In this document: piece after piece, positions 25,408 to 34,671 of the stretch
Layout: each line of letters opens with the position of its first letter
How positions within the stretch are numbered: position 1 is the first letter of the stretch
Origin: UBA2040 sp041751955
GTDB lineage: Bacteria > Bacteroidota > Bacteroidia > Flavobacteriales_D > Crocinitomicaceae
Assembly (NCBI GenBank): GCA_041751955.1
Contig: JBGSIB010000074.1
Span: forward strand, 48,444 to 112,443
Direction of reading: 5' to 3'
Length of the DNA: 64,000 bases
Notes under the pieces: generated by a model
Seen by the model: the letters and a program-made list of their open reading frames with translations, nothing else
The model's database searches: none
Told to the model about the DNA's origin: nothing
Translations under genes and position numbers: made by a program

Positions 25408-26565
25408 ATGTCAGAAAAAAAAGGAATTGCCATTTTGGGCTCAACCGGTTCTATCGGAACGCAAGCTCTTGAAGTACTTGAAGCACACCCAGAATCATTT
25501 GATTTACACGTGCTAACGGCCAATTTTAATGCTGACTTACTAATCGAACAAGCGAAAAAATTTCAACCCCAATCTGTTGTTATCGTTGATGAAAATCAAT
25601 ACGAAAAAGTAAAAAAAGCACTTTGGGATGACGATATTTTGGTTTACACGGGCGAACAATCTTTGTGTGAAGTTGTCACTTACTCCGATATTGATACTGT
25701 TCTAACCGCTTTGGTTGGTTATGCAGGTCTACAACCAACTTTGGCTGCAATTGACGCTGGAAAAAATATTGCTTTGGCGAACAAAGAAACTTTAGTCGTT
25801 GCAGGAGAGCTGGTTACAAAAGCTGCGAAAGATCGAGGGGTAAATATTTATCCTGTTGATTCAGAACATTCAGCCATATTTCAATGTTTGGTGGGCGAAT
25901 TTCACAACAAAATTGAGAAAATTTACCTTACCGCTTCAGGTGGACCTTTCCGAGGTTGGAATTTGGATCAATTGAAATCTGTAACGAAAGCTCAAGCTTT
26001 GAAGCATCCCAATTGGGAAATGGGCGCAAAAATAACGATTGATTCCGCGTCGATGATGAACAAAGGATTGGAAGTTATTGAAGCAAAATGGTTGTTCAAT
26101 TTAAAACCTGAACAGATTGATGTAATTGTTCATCCGCAATCCATCGTGCATTCTTTGGTGCAATTTGAGGACGGAAGTATGAAAGCACAAATGGGTTTGC
26201 CCGACATGAAATTGCCCATACAGTTTGCTTTGACCTATCCAAAACGATTGGCAACAGATTTTCCTCGATTCAATTTCATGGATTATCCGCAACTGACCTT
26301 CGAGCAAGCAGACAAAAAGACCTTTAAGAACTTGGATTTGGCATATTTGGCCATGGACATGAAAGGAACTGCCGCTTGTGCCTTGAATGCGAGCAATGAA
26401 GTTGCGGTTGATGCTTTTTTAAAAGAGAAAATAGGTTTCCTGGACATCGCCAATATCAATGAATTCGTGCTACACGAAAAGAAAAACATCCTTTCTCCAA
26501 CAATTGAAGATTACATCCAAGTAGATGCACATGCTAGGGAATTGGCTCAAAGTAAAATCAAATAA
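25408..26565 (+). CDS. dxr: 1-deoxy-D-xylulose-5-phosphate reductoisomerase
   Basis: 385 aa from the ATG at 25408, chosen because the conserved N-terminus (KKGIAILGSTGSIGTQ) begins right there; the open frame continues 65 codons upstream without family similarity. It converts DXP to MEP with NADPH, the committed step of the non-mevalonate isoprenoid pathway whose next enzyme, IspD, is also in this window. Markers are GSTGSIG (about 10-16), ALANKETLV (about 122), PVDSEHSAIFQ (about 148, metal ligands Asp-Ser-Glu), TASGGPFRGW (about 176) and NKGLEVIEAKWLF (about 216-228, a conserved segment). It is followed after 1 nt by a lipoprotein gene. Confidence 0.96.
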   Translation: MSEKKGIAILGSTGSIGTQALEVLEAHPESFDLHVLTANFNADLLIEQAKKFQPQSVVIVDENQYEKVKKALWDDDILVYTGEQSLCEVVTYSDIDTVLTALVGYAGLQPTLAAIDAGKNIALANKETLVVAGELVTKAAKDRGVNIYPVDSEHSAIFQCLVGEFHNKIEKIYLTASGGPFRGWNLDQLKSVTKAQALKHPNWEMGAKITIDSASMMNKGLEVIEAKWLFNLKPEQIDVIVHPQSIVHSLVQFEDGSMKAQMGLPDMKLPIQFALTYPKRLATDFPRFNFMDYPQLTFEQADKKTFKNLDLAYLAMDMKGTAACALNASNEVAVDAFLKEKIGFLDIANINEFVLHEKKNILSPTIEDYIQVDAHARELAQSKIK

Positions 26566-26566
26566 T

Positions 26567-27664
26567 ATGAAACCGCATTTCCTTTTTATAGCAATTCTGC
26601 TCACGTCATGTGTTTATCAGGCACCGAATGACGACATACAAATTGGCACACGAAAAGTGAGTTTAGTTTTGGACGCACCTCAAGCCAATCGTTTGGCCGC
26701 CTTGCCTTTAAAATGTTTGGAACAAGAATATCCCAACAAATTAGGACAAGTTTTGGACAATGAGAGCGAGTTGCTCAGTCCGAAACTGTTACATCCCGCA
26801 TTTTATGGTTGCTTTGATTGGCACAGTTCCGTTCACGGTCATTGGATGCTTGTTCGCTTGATTAAAGAATTTCCAGATATGGATCAAGAAAAGATCCGAA
26901 CACAATTAGCCAAACGCTTATCAAAGGAGAATATCGATAAAGAAATCGCGTATTTCGATATGAAACACAATGCTTCTTTTGAAAGAACATATGGTTGGGC
27001 TTGGTTGCTAAAACTTCAATCTGAACTCAATACCAGCCAAGACAGCCTTTTGCTTTCCTTGGGCCAAAATTTACAGCCCTTGAGCGACAGGCTTGTAAAC
27101 GAATTCGAAAAATTCCTACCCAAATTAACCCATCCTTTGCGTTCTGGAGAACATGTTAATACTGCATTCGCCTTAACCATTGCCTACGATTATGCTGTTT
27201 CTGAAAAAAATGCGAAGCTGAAAAAGTTAATTGTTGATCGTTCACTTTTCTTTTATAAAAAGGACGAAGGTGCCAACATGGACTATGAACCAAGCGGTTT
27301 TGATTTTCTAAGTCCAAACCTGGAAGAAATTCATTTAATGAGTAAAATTTTAAAGAAAAATGAATTCTCAAGATGGCTAACTCGCTTTATGCCTAGATTA
27401 TATGACAAAAACTATGTATTGCAACCAGCCGAAGTCAGCGATCGCACGGATGGCAAATTGGTCCATCTTGACGGCTTGAATCTTAGCCGCGCCTGGTGCT
27501 TGTATGCCATAGCGAAAAAAGATAGCAAATTATGGTTTCTCCGCTCCGTTGCAGATGCGCATTTACAAAAATCCTTACCATCGATTGTGGACGGAAACTA
27601 CTCTGGAGAACATTGGCTTGCTTCCTTTGCTCTGTATGCTTTACTGGAAAGAAAAAGAAATTAG
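26567..27664 (+). CDS. DUF2891 family lipoprotein
   Basis: 365 aa from the ATG at 26567, chosen for its lipoprotein signal peptide (FLFIAILLTS-C, lipobox Cys at about residue 15). The mature protein has PAFYGCFDWHSSVHGHWMLV (about 80-99), the recognisable DUF2891 core, and GEHVNTAF, ANMDYEPSGFDFLSP and GLNLSRAWCLYAI later; it is an all-helical toroid-like pattern. The conserved His/Glu/Asp residues suggest an enzyme acting on a glycan or small molecule, but the activity is not established. It starts 1 nt after dxr, so it is co-transcribed, and it overlaps the convergent peptidase gene by 4 bp. Confidence 0.85.
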   Translation: MKPHFLFIAILLTSCVYQAPNDDIQIGTRKVSLVLDAPQANRLAALPLKCLEQEYPNKLGQVLDNESELLSPKLLHPAFYGCFDWHSSVHGHWMLVRLIKEFPDMDQEKIRTQLAKRLSKENIDKEIAYFDMKHNASFERTYGWAWLLKLQSELNTSQDSLLLSLGQNLQPLSDRLVNEFEKFLPKLTHPLRSGEHVNTAFALTIAYDYAVSEKNAKLKKLIVDRSLFFYKKDEGANMDYEPSGFDFLSPNLEEIHLMSKILKKNEFSRWLTRFMPRLYDKNYVLQPAEVSDRTDGKLVHLDGLNLSRAWCLYAIAKKDSKLWFLRSVADAHLQKSLPSIVDGNYSGEHWLASFALYALLERKRN

Positions 27665-28875
27665 ATCCCCAATTTTTTTCGCGTAGCTTTATTTATTCCG
27701 TCTTTGTGGACATAAATATTGATGGTTTTCAGATTGAAATAATTCTCTGAAACGTATAAATATCCTTTTGGATAGTTGTTTGTTCCCCAAGAGTTTTTCA
27801 CCAATAGAAATTTCTTTCCCGTTTGGTCTTTGAAGATCCCAACGATGTGCATTCCATGATCATCCGTCGTTGTTTTGTTGTCATAACCTTCTTGACGCAT
27901 TTCAGGAGTAACAGTAATCTCTTTAACGGGTTCCAAAAAAGCATTTGACTTTCTTTCGGCACCACCATCTGAAAAGTTTTTGTTGTCTGCTCCCTTTACA
28001 TCAATGGTAGAAAGGTCCACTGGTACAATTCCCATACCGTTGGTGAAACTAAATCCTTTTTCGGATACATCAGCACCCCAAGCAATGGTAAAACCTGATT
28101 TCAAAGCATCTTCAACGACGGTCATCATATCGGGCAAGGGCACATTGTAGCTTTCGCCCCAAGCCCAGTTGTCTGGAATTTCAAGAAAACAACGTTTGTA
28201 TTCATCGAAATGTGTGAAAGAAGTTAGTGATACATAATCATCCATATTCAAACCAAGAGAATTGGCGTAGGATTTTGGTGTGTATTTCTTTCCGTTGTAC
28301 GTAAATTCTTTTGGGTCAGCACCCATGTACGCATCCAAAACAGCGTTGATACCCATTTTCCAAGAAGATGAAACTTTACCTTCTTTGCTGTTCAATTGAT
28401 TCAAAACTCCTGACATAATTCCGTCAAGAACGTTGAACATCTCGTCGTGATTATATGTTTCGGCATCATTCACCAATCCTGTGTAAACCGATTGAGGGAC
28501 AATTCCGTATTTATTGATTACGTATGGAATATCATGAAAAGCTCCACCTTGAGAAAAATTAATTTTCCCATCCATACGCAAATACTTGTCTGCTTTGCTT
28601 TCATAAGCTTTACGGGCAATGTACATTTCAGATAGAATTTCTGGGTTCTTGTTGCCCATGCGAATCAACTCGGATTCAAAAAAGGACAAGGCTGAAAAGC
28701 TCCAGCATGTTCCTGTTCTCCCTTGACTTTCAACAGGAGTCGTTTCGAGACTTGCTATTTTGGTAAATTTGTATTTGCTGTTTTCAGCGTTGGTGGAAGG
28801 TTCTGTGTAACCAAATTGGGCAAAAACTCCAGCGGAAATAAAGAGAGTAAGCCCCAGTAAGATATTTTTAATCAT
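27661..28875 (-). CDS. Exported papain-family (C1) cysteine peptidase
   Basis: 404 aa. A signal peptide (ending AGVFAQ, about residue 20) is followed by a C1B/bleomycin-hydrolase-like catalytic domain. The oxyanion Gln and nucleophile Cys lie in SQGRTGTCWSFSA (about 53-65), the catalytic His in DDHGMHIVGI (about 343), and the catalytic Asn in LVKNSWGTNN (about 362). All catalytic positions are therefore intact. Unlike cytosolic PepC, it has a signal peptide, so it acts in the periplasm or outside the cell, probably degrading peptides. It is probably monocistronic; no classic promoter is visible. Confidence 0.92.
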   Translation of the reverse strand: MIKNILLGLTLFISAGVFAQFGYTEPSTNAENSKYKFTKIASLETTPVESQGRTGTCWSFSALSFFESELIRMGNKNPEILSEMYIARKAYESKADKYLRMDGKINFSQGGAFHDIPYVINKYGIVPQSVYTGLVNDAETYNHDEMFNVLDGIMSGVLNQLNSKEGKVSSSWKMGINAVLDAYMGADPKEFTYNGKKYTPKSYANSLGLNMDDYVSLTSFTHFDEYKRCFLEIPDNWAWGESYNVPLPDMMTVVEDALKSGFTIAWGADVSEKGFSFTNGMGIVPVDLSTIDVKGADNKNFSDGGAERKSNAFLEPVKEITVTPEMRQEGYDNKTTTDDHGMHIVGIFKDQTGKKFLLVKNSWGTNNYPKGYLYVSENYFNLKTINIYVHKDGINKATRKKLGI

Positions 28876-28971
28876 TGTTCTTTTTTAAGATTGTATTTTG
28901 AGTTTGTACAAAGCACATACCAAAAAGGTCTGTTCCTGTGGTAAAAATAATAAAATCAGTGAAGTAAAAGG

Positions 28972-30183
28972 TTAATCTAATTTCCAGCCTTTGTAACCGA
29001 CAGCCTGAACCTTATTTTTGATCTTTTCGAAATCAGTATCGTTACTAGCAGATCCAGCACTTACGCGGGTCATACCGTTTTTAACATCCAAAATATAACC
29101 ATCCAAACCTCTTTCTCTCAAGGTTGCAACCATGGATTCAGCATTTGCTCTGTCCGAAAAACATCCTGTGATGTAGTGAATTTTCTTACCAACAGATTTC
29201 TCTATAACAACCGTTGGTTTTTTAATTTCAGCAATTTTTGGTTCTGCCTGTTTTATAATCGGTTCAATTGACTTAACAAATTCCTGTTTAACTGATTCAA
29301 CTTGAGTTTCCATTTTTACAGGAATCATCATTTTATCATCAAACTTGTAATAGAAAACGTCGGTCCCTACCGGAAGATTGTCCATAGCTTCTTTGAGTGA
29401 AAGCTCTTTTTCTGTTGAATTTATGGAAAACGTAAATTCTTTTTGTTGGTAGATACCCTCACCAGCTTGGTAGGTAGGATTGAAATCTTTGAAGGAAATC
29501 ATACCTGATTCCAACACATTGGTTTCAACAGGAATCCAATAGGTGTAGAAAGCAAAAGGTAATAAAGCCGCTGCCGCTGCATATTTCCACAACTTGCGAC
29601 TACTTTTCTTTTCTTCAAGTTGAATAACAGCTGCGGTTTCTTTTTCAAGAACTTGTGCTTCAGCTAGAGGAACAGATTCTATAACCGGAACAAATGGAAT
29701 CACCTTTGTTGGTTCGATTCGAACCGTTTCAATTGCCCGATTCGTTTCAGCTAATTTTACATCTTCCTCAGATATGAAATGCACCTTGTTTAATCCATAC
29801 GATTGAAGCAGAAGATTAAAATAACGATCCTGTTCGAAGCCGATGTTTCGTTCCGCATCCAAATACAATTGACCAATTTTTTCAATTACAACGCGCTCGC
29901 CTTGTTTCAATCTAGTTTGCCAATCGCTTACTTTTCCGAGCAAAAACCGTTCAGTTTCATTGTACTCCCATTTTGCAACGGCGGATAAATGTGTGATCAA
30001 TAGACCATCATTATTCACCAGTTGTCGGTTGAACAAAATAGATTTACGAGGAGGGGAGATAACGCCAGTGTTCATATCAATTATCGCTCCGGATGATTTC
30101 GCAACGAAACCACCAAAAGCGGGAACAACCACACAATTGTGTCGGAGTAATAAATGAACGATAGCTTCTTCTAACATAGGCAT
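28972..30183 (-). CDS. HU-CCDC81-like / transmembrane / SPOR protein
   Basis: 403 aa. The N-terminal 140 residues (LEEAIVHLLLRHNCVVVPAFGG, then GERVVIEKIGQLYLD) match the bacterial HU-CCDC81 modules, a divergent HU fold. A linker precedes one transmembrane segment (about 198-218, LWKYAAAAALLPFAFYTYW), and the C-terminus (HYITGCFSDRANAESMV, about 333 on, DGYILDV) is a SPOR domain, which binds denuded septal peptidoglycan. The topology is therefore a cytoplasmic HU-like part and a periplasmic SPOR part, which could link the nucleoid or a cytoplasmic partner to the division site. A canonical promoter ends 4 nt before the ATG. It is a Bacteroidota-type architecture of unproved function. Confidence 0.8.
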   Translation of the reverse strand: MPMLEEAIVHLLLRHNCVVVPAFGGFVAKSSGAIIDMNTGVISPPRKSILFNRQLVNNDGLLITHLSAVAKWEYNETERFLLGKVSDWQTRLKQGERVVIEKIGQLYLDAERNIGFEQDRYFNLLLQSYGLNKVHFISEEDVKLAETNRAIETVRIEPTKVIPFVPVIESVPLAEAQVLEKETAAVIQLEEKKSSRKLWKYAAAAALLPFAFYTYWIPVETNVLESGMISFKDFNPTYQAGEGIYQQKEFTFSINSTEKELSLKEAMDNLPVGTDVFYYKFDDKMMIPVKMETQVESVKQEFVKSIEPIIKQAEPKIAEIKKPTVVIEKSVGKKIHYITGCFSDRANAESMVATLRERGLDGYILDVKNGMTRVSAGSASNDTDFEKIKNKVQAVGYKGWKLD

Positions 30184-30187
30184 ATAG

Positions 30188-30219
30188 CAAAGATAAGACT
30201 TTTCATCTTGCCTTACAAA
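30188..30219 (-). promoter_or_regulatory. Consensus promoter TTTG-N20-TATCTTTG, 4 nt before ATG
   Basis: On the minus strand TTTG (30216-30219) and TATCTTTG (30188-30195) fit the consensus at every fixed position. The -7 box ends 4 nt before the ATG of the HU/SPOR gene. This is the clearest leaderless candidate in the window. Confidence 0.6.
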
Positions 30220-30241
30220 TTACGGGAAGAACGCTAAGAAG

Positions 30242-30979
30242 TTACAAAAAGGCCAATACTTTTTCGACATCGGCTGGAACATCAATATTGGGCGTTTCGA
30301 TTTTTGTTTCGACAATGCGGATAGAATAACCATGAAACAACCATCTCAATTGTTCCAGAGACTCTACTTTTTCCAAATGTGTTTTTTCCAAATGAACCAA
30401 TTCTTTCAATACTTCAGAACGATAGGCATAGAGGCCAATATGACGCATAAAAGGAAAATGCTCAGCATCTGCTTTGGAGCTGTGCACTTCATTCGGTATA
30501 GCACTGCGTGAAAAATACAAAGCGTTATTCTTTTTGTTTTTCACCAATTTTATCCGATTTGGATTTGCTTTATCGTCTTCTGAAACTTCTGAAATGCCTA
30601 AAGTTGCTATTTGAACATCTTTGTCATCGAAAGCACTCAAAAGTTCGTCAATTTGTTGAGCTGATACCAAAGGTTCATCTCCTTGAATATTTAAAACGAT
30701 GTCATATCCACTATTTCTATGCAAAATTTCACCACAACGATCCGTGCCGCTTGTATGATGAGCAGCCGTCATTTCCACTTTCCCTCCAAAAGCTTCAACC
30801 GCACGAACAATGCGTTCATCATCTGTCGCTACAATCACTTCGCTGAGCAAAGAACTTCTTTTGGCGCCTTCATAAACACGTTGAATCATGCTTTTACCTT
30901 TCAGATCAATCAAAGGCTTGCCTGGAAATCGAGAAGACTCATATCGAGCAGGAATAACTCCTAATATGTTGTATTTCAT
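30242..30979 (-). CDS. kdsB: 3-deoxy-manno-octulosonate cytidylyltransferase (CMP-KDO synthetase)
   Basis: 245 aa from the ATG at 30977-30979, directly before the conserved YNILGVIPARYESSRFPGK; the open frame to 31030 adds 17 residues without similarity. It activates KDO with CTP for lipopolysaccharide inner-core synthesis in the cytoplasm. Markers are IPARYESSRFPGKPL (about 7-21), the conserved GTDRCGE (about 95), DIVLNIQGDEPLV with the metal-binding Asp (about 106-118), and HIGLYAYR (about 183). It is divergent from dprA, with a short shared promoter region. No other KDO gene is nearby. Confidence 0.95.
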   Translation of the reverse strand: MKYNILGVIPARYESSRFPGKPLIDLKGKSMIQRVYEGAKRSSLLSEVIVATDDERIVRAVEAFGGKVEMTAAHHTSGTDRCGEILHRNSGYDIVLNIQGDEPLVSAQQIDELLSAFDDKDVQIATLGISEVSEDDKANPNRIKLVKNKKNNALYFSRSAIPNEVHSSKADAEHFPFMRHIGLYAYRSEVLKELVHLEKTHLEKVESLEQLRWLFHGYSIRIVETKIETPNIDVPADVEKVLAFL

Positions 30980-31062
30980 TGCTTTAAGTGAGAAATAATA
31001 ATTTTCCAAAACAGATGGAAAAACAGACATTTCTTTGTAAATTTAAGTAACAAAAACCAAAA

Positions 31063-32169
31063 ATGTTGAATACTCACCTTTTACAACAGCAAATTGCTGT
31101 CAGTTTTTTGCAAGGCATTGGCCCAGTTCGAGCGCGTTTACTCTTGTCAAAAGTTCCAGATATAAATTGCCTTTTTGATTATAGTTTGCATGATTTAGCT
31201 GGATTGACAGGTCTTTCAAAAGCACTCTTGAAACAAATGAATAGAGAACTAGCGCTCTCTTTAGCCGAAAAAGAACTTGCTTTCATTGAAAAAAACAAGA
31301 TTCAACCTTTCTTCATCACCGATTCCGCTTATCCGCGGCGACTCAAACAATGTGAAGACGCGCCAGTCATTTTGTATGGAAAAGGCCATTTAGAATTGAA
31401 TCCTTTGCGAACTGTTGCTATTGTTGGAACAAGAAATGCAACGGAATATGGAAAGCAAACGTGCGAAGAATTGGTTCGAGCACTCGCGGATAAAAATGTG
31501 CTGATTGTTTCGGGGATGGCTTATGGAATAGATATTTGCGTTCATCAACTGTGTGTCAGGCATAATATTCCAACTGTCGGTGTTTTAGGTCATGGATTGG
31601 ATCGACTTTATCCAAACGCGCATAAAAATGTAGCCAAGCAAATGTTAGCCGAAGGTGGACTTTTGACAGAGTTCTTGCCTGGAACTTTGCCGGACAGAGA
31701 AAACTTTCCTATGCGCAATCGCATTGTTGCTGGCATGTGTGATGCAACAATTGTCATAGAAAGCAAAGACAAAGGTGGGTCGCTCATAACGGCTGATTTA
31801 GCCAACGATTACAGTAGAGATGTCTTCGCTGTTCCGGGAAACTTAGGTCAGATTTATTCTGTGGGTTGCAATCAACTGATTTCTCAAAGTAAGGCTCATT
31901 TGTATTTAGGTCCTGAACACTTCCTTAAATGGATGAACTGGGACAGTGACAAAAAGCCCAAAACTTCCCAAAGAGAGCTTTTCCTCGACTTAAATGAAGA
32001 AGAAAGGGTAATGTTGTCCATACTTGAAAAAGAAGGGGAACAAGACATGGATACTTTGTCCTATAAAAGTCATTTTCCTATTTCCAAAACCAGTGTTTTA
32101 TTGTTTCAATTGGAAATGACAGGTTGGGTTAGAGCTCTGCCCGGCAAAAAATACGTTTTAGTGGCTTAA
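31063..32169 (+). CDS. dprA: DNA-processing protein DprA
   Basis: 368 aa. DprA loads RecA onto incoming single-stranded DNA during natural transformation. There is an N-terminal helix-hairpin-helix/SAM-like region (IGPVRARLLLSK, about 19-30; LAGLTGLSKALLKQM, about 45-59). The Rossmann-fold core has TVAIVGTRNATEYGKQT (about 120-136), VSGMAYGID (about 153), GHGLDRLYPNAH, FPMRNRIVAGM (about 216) and KGGSLITADLA. A C-terminal winged-helix-like DML1 domain lies from about 310 (LNEEERVMLSILEKEGEQD). It overlaps the convergent pterin dehydratase gene by 4 bp. With comF elsewhere in the window, it supports natural competence. Confidence 0.95.
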   Translation: MLNTHLLQQQIAVSFLQGIGPVRARLLLSKVPDINCLFDYSLHDLAGLTGLSKALLKQMNRELALSLAEKELAFIEKNKIQPFFITDSAYPRRLKQCEDAPVILYGKGHLELNPLRTVAIVGTRNATEYGKQTCEELVRALADKNVLIVSGMAYGIDICVHQLCVRHNIPTVGVLGHGLDRLYPNAHKNVAKQMLAEGGLLTEFLPGTLPDRENFPMRNRIVAGMCDATIVIESKDKGGSLITADLANDYSRDVFAVPGNLGQIYSVGCNQLISQSKAHLYLGPEHFLKWMNWDSDKKPKTSQRELFLDLNEEERVMLSILEKEGEQDMDTLSYKSHFPISKTSVLLFQLEMTGWVRALPGKKYVLVA

Positions 32170-32402
32170 CTTTTAAAAAATGCAGTGATTTTTTCCGCTA
32201 GTTGATAATCCTTGTCAGATATGTCGTTTGTCGTATGTGTATAAATTGTGATTTCTAGCATTTTATAGCTGTAAATTCTGAGGTCGGGATGGTGATTCAT
32301 TTTTTCAGCAAGTTCGGCAATTTGATTCACTTTTTGCACGGCATCTGCGAAATCAGTGCACGTTATATTGGCTATTAACTTTTGATTTTCTTCTTTGAAC
32401 AT
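32166..32402 (-). CDS. Pterin-4a-carbinolamine dehydratase, short form
   Basis: 78 aa, shorter than the usual 95-105: the N-terminal strand region is missing, and an in-frame TAA directly before the ATG rules out an upstream extension. The catalytic signature is intact: EKMNHHPDLRIYSYKMLEITIYTHTTNDISDKDYQLA (split here only for reference: NHHPD at about 36, YTHTTNDISDKD at about 54). It would dehydrate 4a-hydroxytetrahydrobiopterin, or act as a related pterin protein. No phenylalanine hydroxylase is nearby. It overlaps dprA by 4 bp in convergent orientation. Confidence 0.85.
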   Translation of the reverse strand: MFKEENQKLIANITCTDFADAVQKVNQIAELAEKMNHHPDLRIYSYKMLEITIYTHTTNDISDKDYQLAEKITAFFKS

Positions 32403-32418
32403 TTACTAAAGTTAAGAC

Positions 32419-32451
32419 AAAAAAAAAGAGGGCGAAAATATTCCGCCCTCT
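32419..32451 (-). terminator. Terminator of the PpiD-like gene
   Basis: The perfect 8-bp stem AGAGGGCG/CGCCCTCT (32427-32434 with 32444-32451) has a 9-nt loop and, on the minus strand, is followed by T9. Confidence 0.8.
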
Positions 32452-32472
32452 ATATAAAATTTATTGTTCTAA

Positions 32473-34671
32473 TTATCTTCTTATTCCAATTGCTTGGAAT
32501 CGTCTGTTGTCAACCACATTTGCTTTATCAATCAAAGCTGCTTTCGCCAAGTTACCTGCAGAAGATTTCATAGTTGCCATCAAGGCTTTTTGTTCTTCTT
32601 TGTAGCTTTTTGTAGCTGGCGCTTTCTTCACTTTGTCCACACGAACTACGTAAACTCCATTTCTACCTTTAATTGGCAATGTTTTTTGTCCTGCTTTCAA
32701 TGCAGAGAAAATTGCTCCAACCACTTCTGGTTCAAAACCTGCATCTTGGATTTGAGGAGAAGCAAAAGTTACTTCAGCTTTTTTCACTTCACCTTTCACT
32801 CTTTGTGCGATTTTCGTAAGATTTCCTTTTGACATTGAACTCATAAAACGTTTCGCTTTCTTTTCTTCAATTACCTTAATCTTGATTGTTTCTTCGATAT
32901 CTTCAAACGAAGGAACCCCTTTTGATTTCACTTTTGAAACAACAGCGATGATAAATTTGTCTTTATCCTTAATTGGTGCTGAACACAAAGTTCCAACTTC
33001 CACATCTTCTTGGAATGCCAATTTAATGATCTTGTCTTCCGCAAAACTTGTCGTGAAACCATAGAGAATCGGCTTGTCTTCATTGATTGTTGTAGGACGT
33101 GCAATATATCCAGCTTTTGATGCAATGGTATCGAATACTTCTATTTTCTCTTTACCTGTTTTCTTACCTCGCATACGAGAATCTAACTTGTACAACAAAT
33201 TGTAGATTTCGTCATTCATCTCAGAAAGCGTTTTGTCGCTCGGTTTCAAGGTTTTTTGAATCACAGCTAAAACTGGCAATTTGGTGGATTTTCTATCCAT
33301 TACTTCCATAATGTGCCAGCCAAAATCGGTTTGAACTTTTCCTATCGTTCCAATAGGCTTGTCCTTTGCAAATTTTGAAAATTCTGGAACCATTTCGTAG
33401 TCCATGAAATCTTCATAAACTCCACCTTTGTCTTTCGAACCTGGATCTTCAGAGAAACGTGATACATAGTCTCCAAAATTGTCTTTATTCAAAAGAGCGA
33501 TTAGACTGTCAGCTGTTTTTGCAACTTTTGCAACTTTATCCGTTTCAGCTCTTGGCGCTGCTAATAGAATATGGCGAACTTTCAACAAGTTGGTATTAAA
33601 ATCTAAAACTTTCGCAATTTTAATATTTTCTCCATCTTCGTATGGACCAACAACTTGACCAATGGAAGCGCTTTTGAAAACAGTATCCATTCTTGCTGGA
33701 TACGTCATGCCTTGCGCTTTTGGATCACCTTCCGGTCTGTACGTCATTGCGTGACCGCTTCTGTAGCTTTTATTTTCAGACTCTACCATTACAAAAGCGG
33801 AATCATTAGTTGATGCTGCAAATTTTGCCTTCAACTCTTCCATTTTAGCAGAAAACGTATTGATATCTTCTTTTGAAGGACCTATTTTAGCATCAAAATA
33901 TTTGACTTCACGGCTAGCCGTTTTGTTTTCATAGATCTTTTCGTTTTTGTGCTCTTCGTAGTAAGCTTTTAACTCTTTATCCGAAACCTTGATTTCTTCG
34001 TCACGAATATCAGAATAACGACGCATTACGTAAGAAATAGATTTTACTTCTTCTTTTGCTAAGTATTCATCTTCTGCTTCAACTTTCGTTGCGTAAACAC
34101 CTTGGTTCAACAAAGCAAAATATTTCTCTTGTTTACGTCGTTCCGTGTAATATTTTTTACTGTCCTCCCAAGCTTTTTGCTCTTCTGGTTTGTCCGAATT
34201 TTGCATTTGCTCGATACGTTGCTCCAGTAATCGCGAGTTAAAAAGACCAGTTGCAGAATCTTTGAAATTCTCTAAGAAATCCTGAAGAACTGGGAAACCG
34301 TCGCGACCAAATAAATACGAATCAAATTCAGCCTTACCAACTGTGATTCCCAGAGCATCCATCTCTTTCTCTATGATGGTAGATTCCACAATATAGTTCC
34401 AAGCTTTATCTCTGGAAGCATCTTGGTCCTTTTGTGTAAATTCTTTCCCTTGTTGTTGCGCTTGTTGCGCATCTTGTTGCAAGAAGTTGTTTTGAGCTTC
34501 TTCAAACTTTTTGAAATCCACCATTTCACCAGCGATTGTTCCGTAACCGATTTGGTCACCTTCTCCTCCACCGAAATTTTTCCAATCACCTAAAATGAAG
34601 GCCAACAAAGCTACCCCTATTATGATAACCAGTAAAACTGATTTTTCGCGAATTTTTCCTATTAATGCCAT
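32473..34671 (-). CDS. PpiD/SurA-like periplasmic peptidyl-prolyl isomerase
   Basis: 732 aa. A short cytoplasmic start (ALIGKIREKS) and one transmembrane anchor (about 11-28, VLLVIIIGVALLAFILGD) precede a SurA_N-type chaperone region with many Lys/Glu-rich helices (about 60-340). A parvulin domain (KVRHILLAAP, about 361, to FGWHIMEVMDR, about 449) carries the conserved SEDPGSKDKGG and GWHI motifs. A second degenerate rotamase-like region follows. It is anchored in the inner membrane and should help fold outer-membrane and T9SS cargo. It is about 100 aa longer than E. coli PpiD (623 aa), as is usual in Bacteroidota. It has a strong terminator. Confidence 0.9.
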   Translation of the reverse strand: MALIGKIREKSVLLVIIIGVALLAFILGDWKNFGGGEGDQIGYGTIAGEMVDFKKFEEAQNNFLQQDAQQAQQQGKEFTQKDQDASRDKAWNYIVESTIIEKEMDALGITVGKAEFDSYLFGRDGFPVLQDFLENFKDSATGLFNSRLLEQRIEQMQNSDKPEEQKAWEDSKKYYTERRKQEKYFALLNQGVYATKVEAEDEYLAKEEVKSISYVMRRYSDIRDEEIKVSDKELKAYYEEHKNEKIYENKTASREVKYFDAKIGPSKEDINTFSAKMEELKAKFAASTNDSAFVMVESENKSYRSGHAMTYRPEGDPKAQGMTYPARMDTVFKSASIGQVVGPYEDGENIKIAKVLDFNTNLLKVRHILLAAPRAETDKVAKVAKTADSLIALLNKDNFGDYVSRFSEDPGSKDKGGVYEDFMDYEMVPEFSKFAKDKPIGTIGKVQTDFGWHIMEVMDRKSTKLPVLAVIQKTLKPSDKTLSEMNDEIYNLLYKLDSRMRGKKTGKEKIEVFDTIASKAGYIARPTTINEDKPILYGFTTSFAEDKIIKLAFQEDVEVGTLCSAPIKDKDKFIIAVVSKVKSKGVPSFEDIEETIKIKVIEEKKAKRFMSSMSKGNLTKIAQRVKGEVKKAEVTFASPQIQDAGFEPEVVGAIFSALKAGQKTLPIKGRNGVYVVRVDKVKKAPATKSYKEEQKALMATMKSSAGNLAKAALIDKANVVDNRRFQAIGIRR

